This document shows positions 63,843 through 64,000 of a stretch of DNA of 64,000 nucleotides, in pieces; position 1 is the first letter of the stretch, and each line of letters begins with the position of its first letter. The notes under the pieces were generated by a model. That model was not told the origin of the DNA, made no database searches, and saw only the letters and a list, made by a program, of their open reading frames with translations. This DNA is from Aradus depressus (Eukaryota > Arthropoda > Insecta > Hemiptera > Aradidae): assembly GCA_963662175.1 (NCBI GenBank), contig OY759215.1:15551079-15615078 (forward strand), written 5' to 3'. The position numbers were made by a program, and so were the translations under genes.

Positions 63843-64000
63843 ATAATTTCTATTCACTGTCAGAAGTAGCTACCCACAAGTATTGACAACCATACCCCAG
63901 TGGGCAGGTTACTTTTTTCGTTGTCATTATTAGTACCAATGTTAAACAGTGAAATAAAATTTATTTAAAACTTAAGAGATTATAAGATGAAAAAAAAGTG

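Overview
The window looks like a gene-poor, AT-rich piece of an arthropod (probably insect) nuclear genome. Coding sequence is interrupted by GT-AG introns. The only confidently complete host gene is a flavin-dependent monooxygenase of the kind annotated in insects as senecionine N-oxygenase-like. The abundant tRNA-derived SINE carries a (CCTAA)n tail, which matches the common arthropod telomere repeat TTAGG. R1-type and Jockey-type LINEs, a piggyBac-type MITE and a gypsy-type LTR element complete the picture. The species cannot be named from this sequence.

Layout. 0-21 kb: repeats only, namely many copies of the ~345-bp SINE, an AT-rich dispersed family built of ~141-bp modules (called family B here), a piggyBac-type MITE (4965-5518), a hAT transposase remnant (7479-7670), a 71-bp tandem array (8794-9181) and a 1.5-kb long-inverted-repeat element (19238-20740). 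21.9-27.2 kb: an R1-clade LINE on the minus strand with an intact endonuclease/reverse transcriptase ORF, then a second broken LINE fragment. 28.2-35.6 kb: a 7.4-kb LTR retrotransposon on the plus strand with essentially identical LTRs, a perfect tRNA-Lys3 primer binding site, a broken gag, a -1 frameshift signal and a pol reduced to a G-patch joined to the integrase C-terminus. 38.6-47.4 kb: the seven-coding-exon FMO gene on the minus strand, with introns full of SINEs, family B repeats and LINE/DNA-transposon debris. 47.5-64 kb: again repeats, including Jockey fragments, a foldback structure holding a piece of the same LINE, a tandemly duplicated SINE, a decayed LINE (56.0-57.0 kb) and a palindromic MITE (62439-62713).

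How it fits together. Apart from the FMO gene, almost all recognisable sequence is mobile-element material of different ages. The R1-type LINE (open 1004-codon ORF2, 59-nt A tail) and the LTR element (no LTR substitutions seen by eye) look young; most SINE and family B copies are old. The most unusual object is the LTR element. It has lost protease, RT, RNase H and most of integrase, yet keeps gag, a textbook slippery heptamer with an 11-bp potential stem 7 nt downstream, and an in-frame shortened pol. That is the layout of a non-autonomous element that might still make a Gag-fusion protein and be moved in trans.

Limits: all comparisons were made by eye within this window. Family names come from motif recognition, not database searches, and boundaries of old repeats are approximate.
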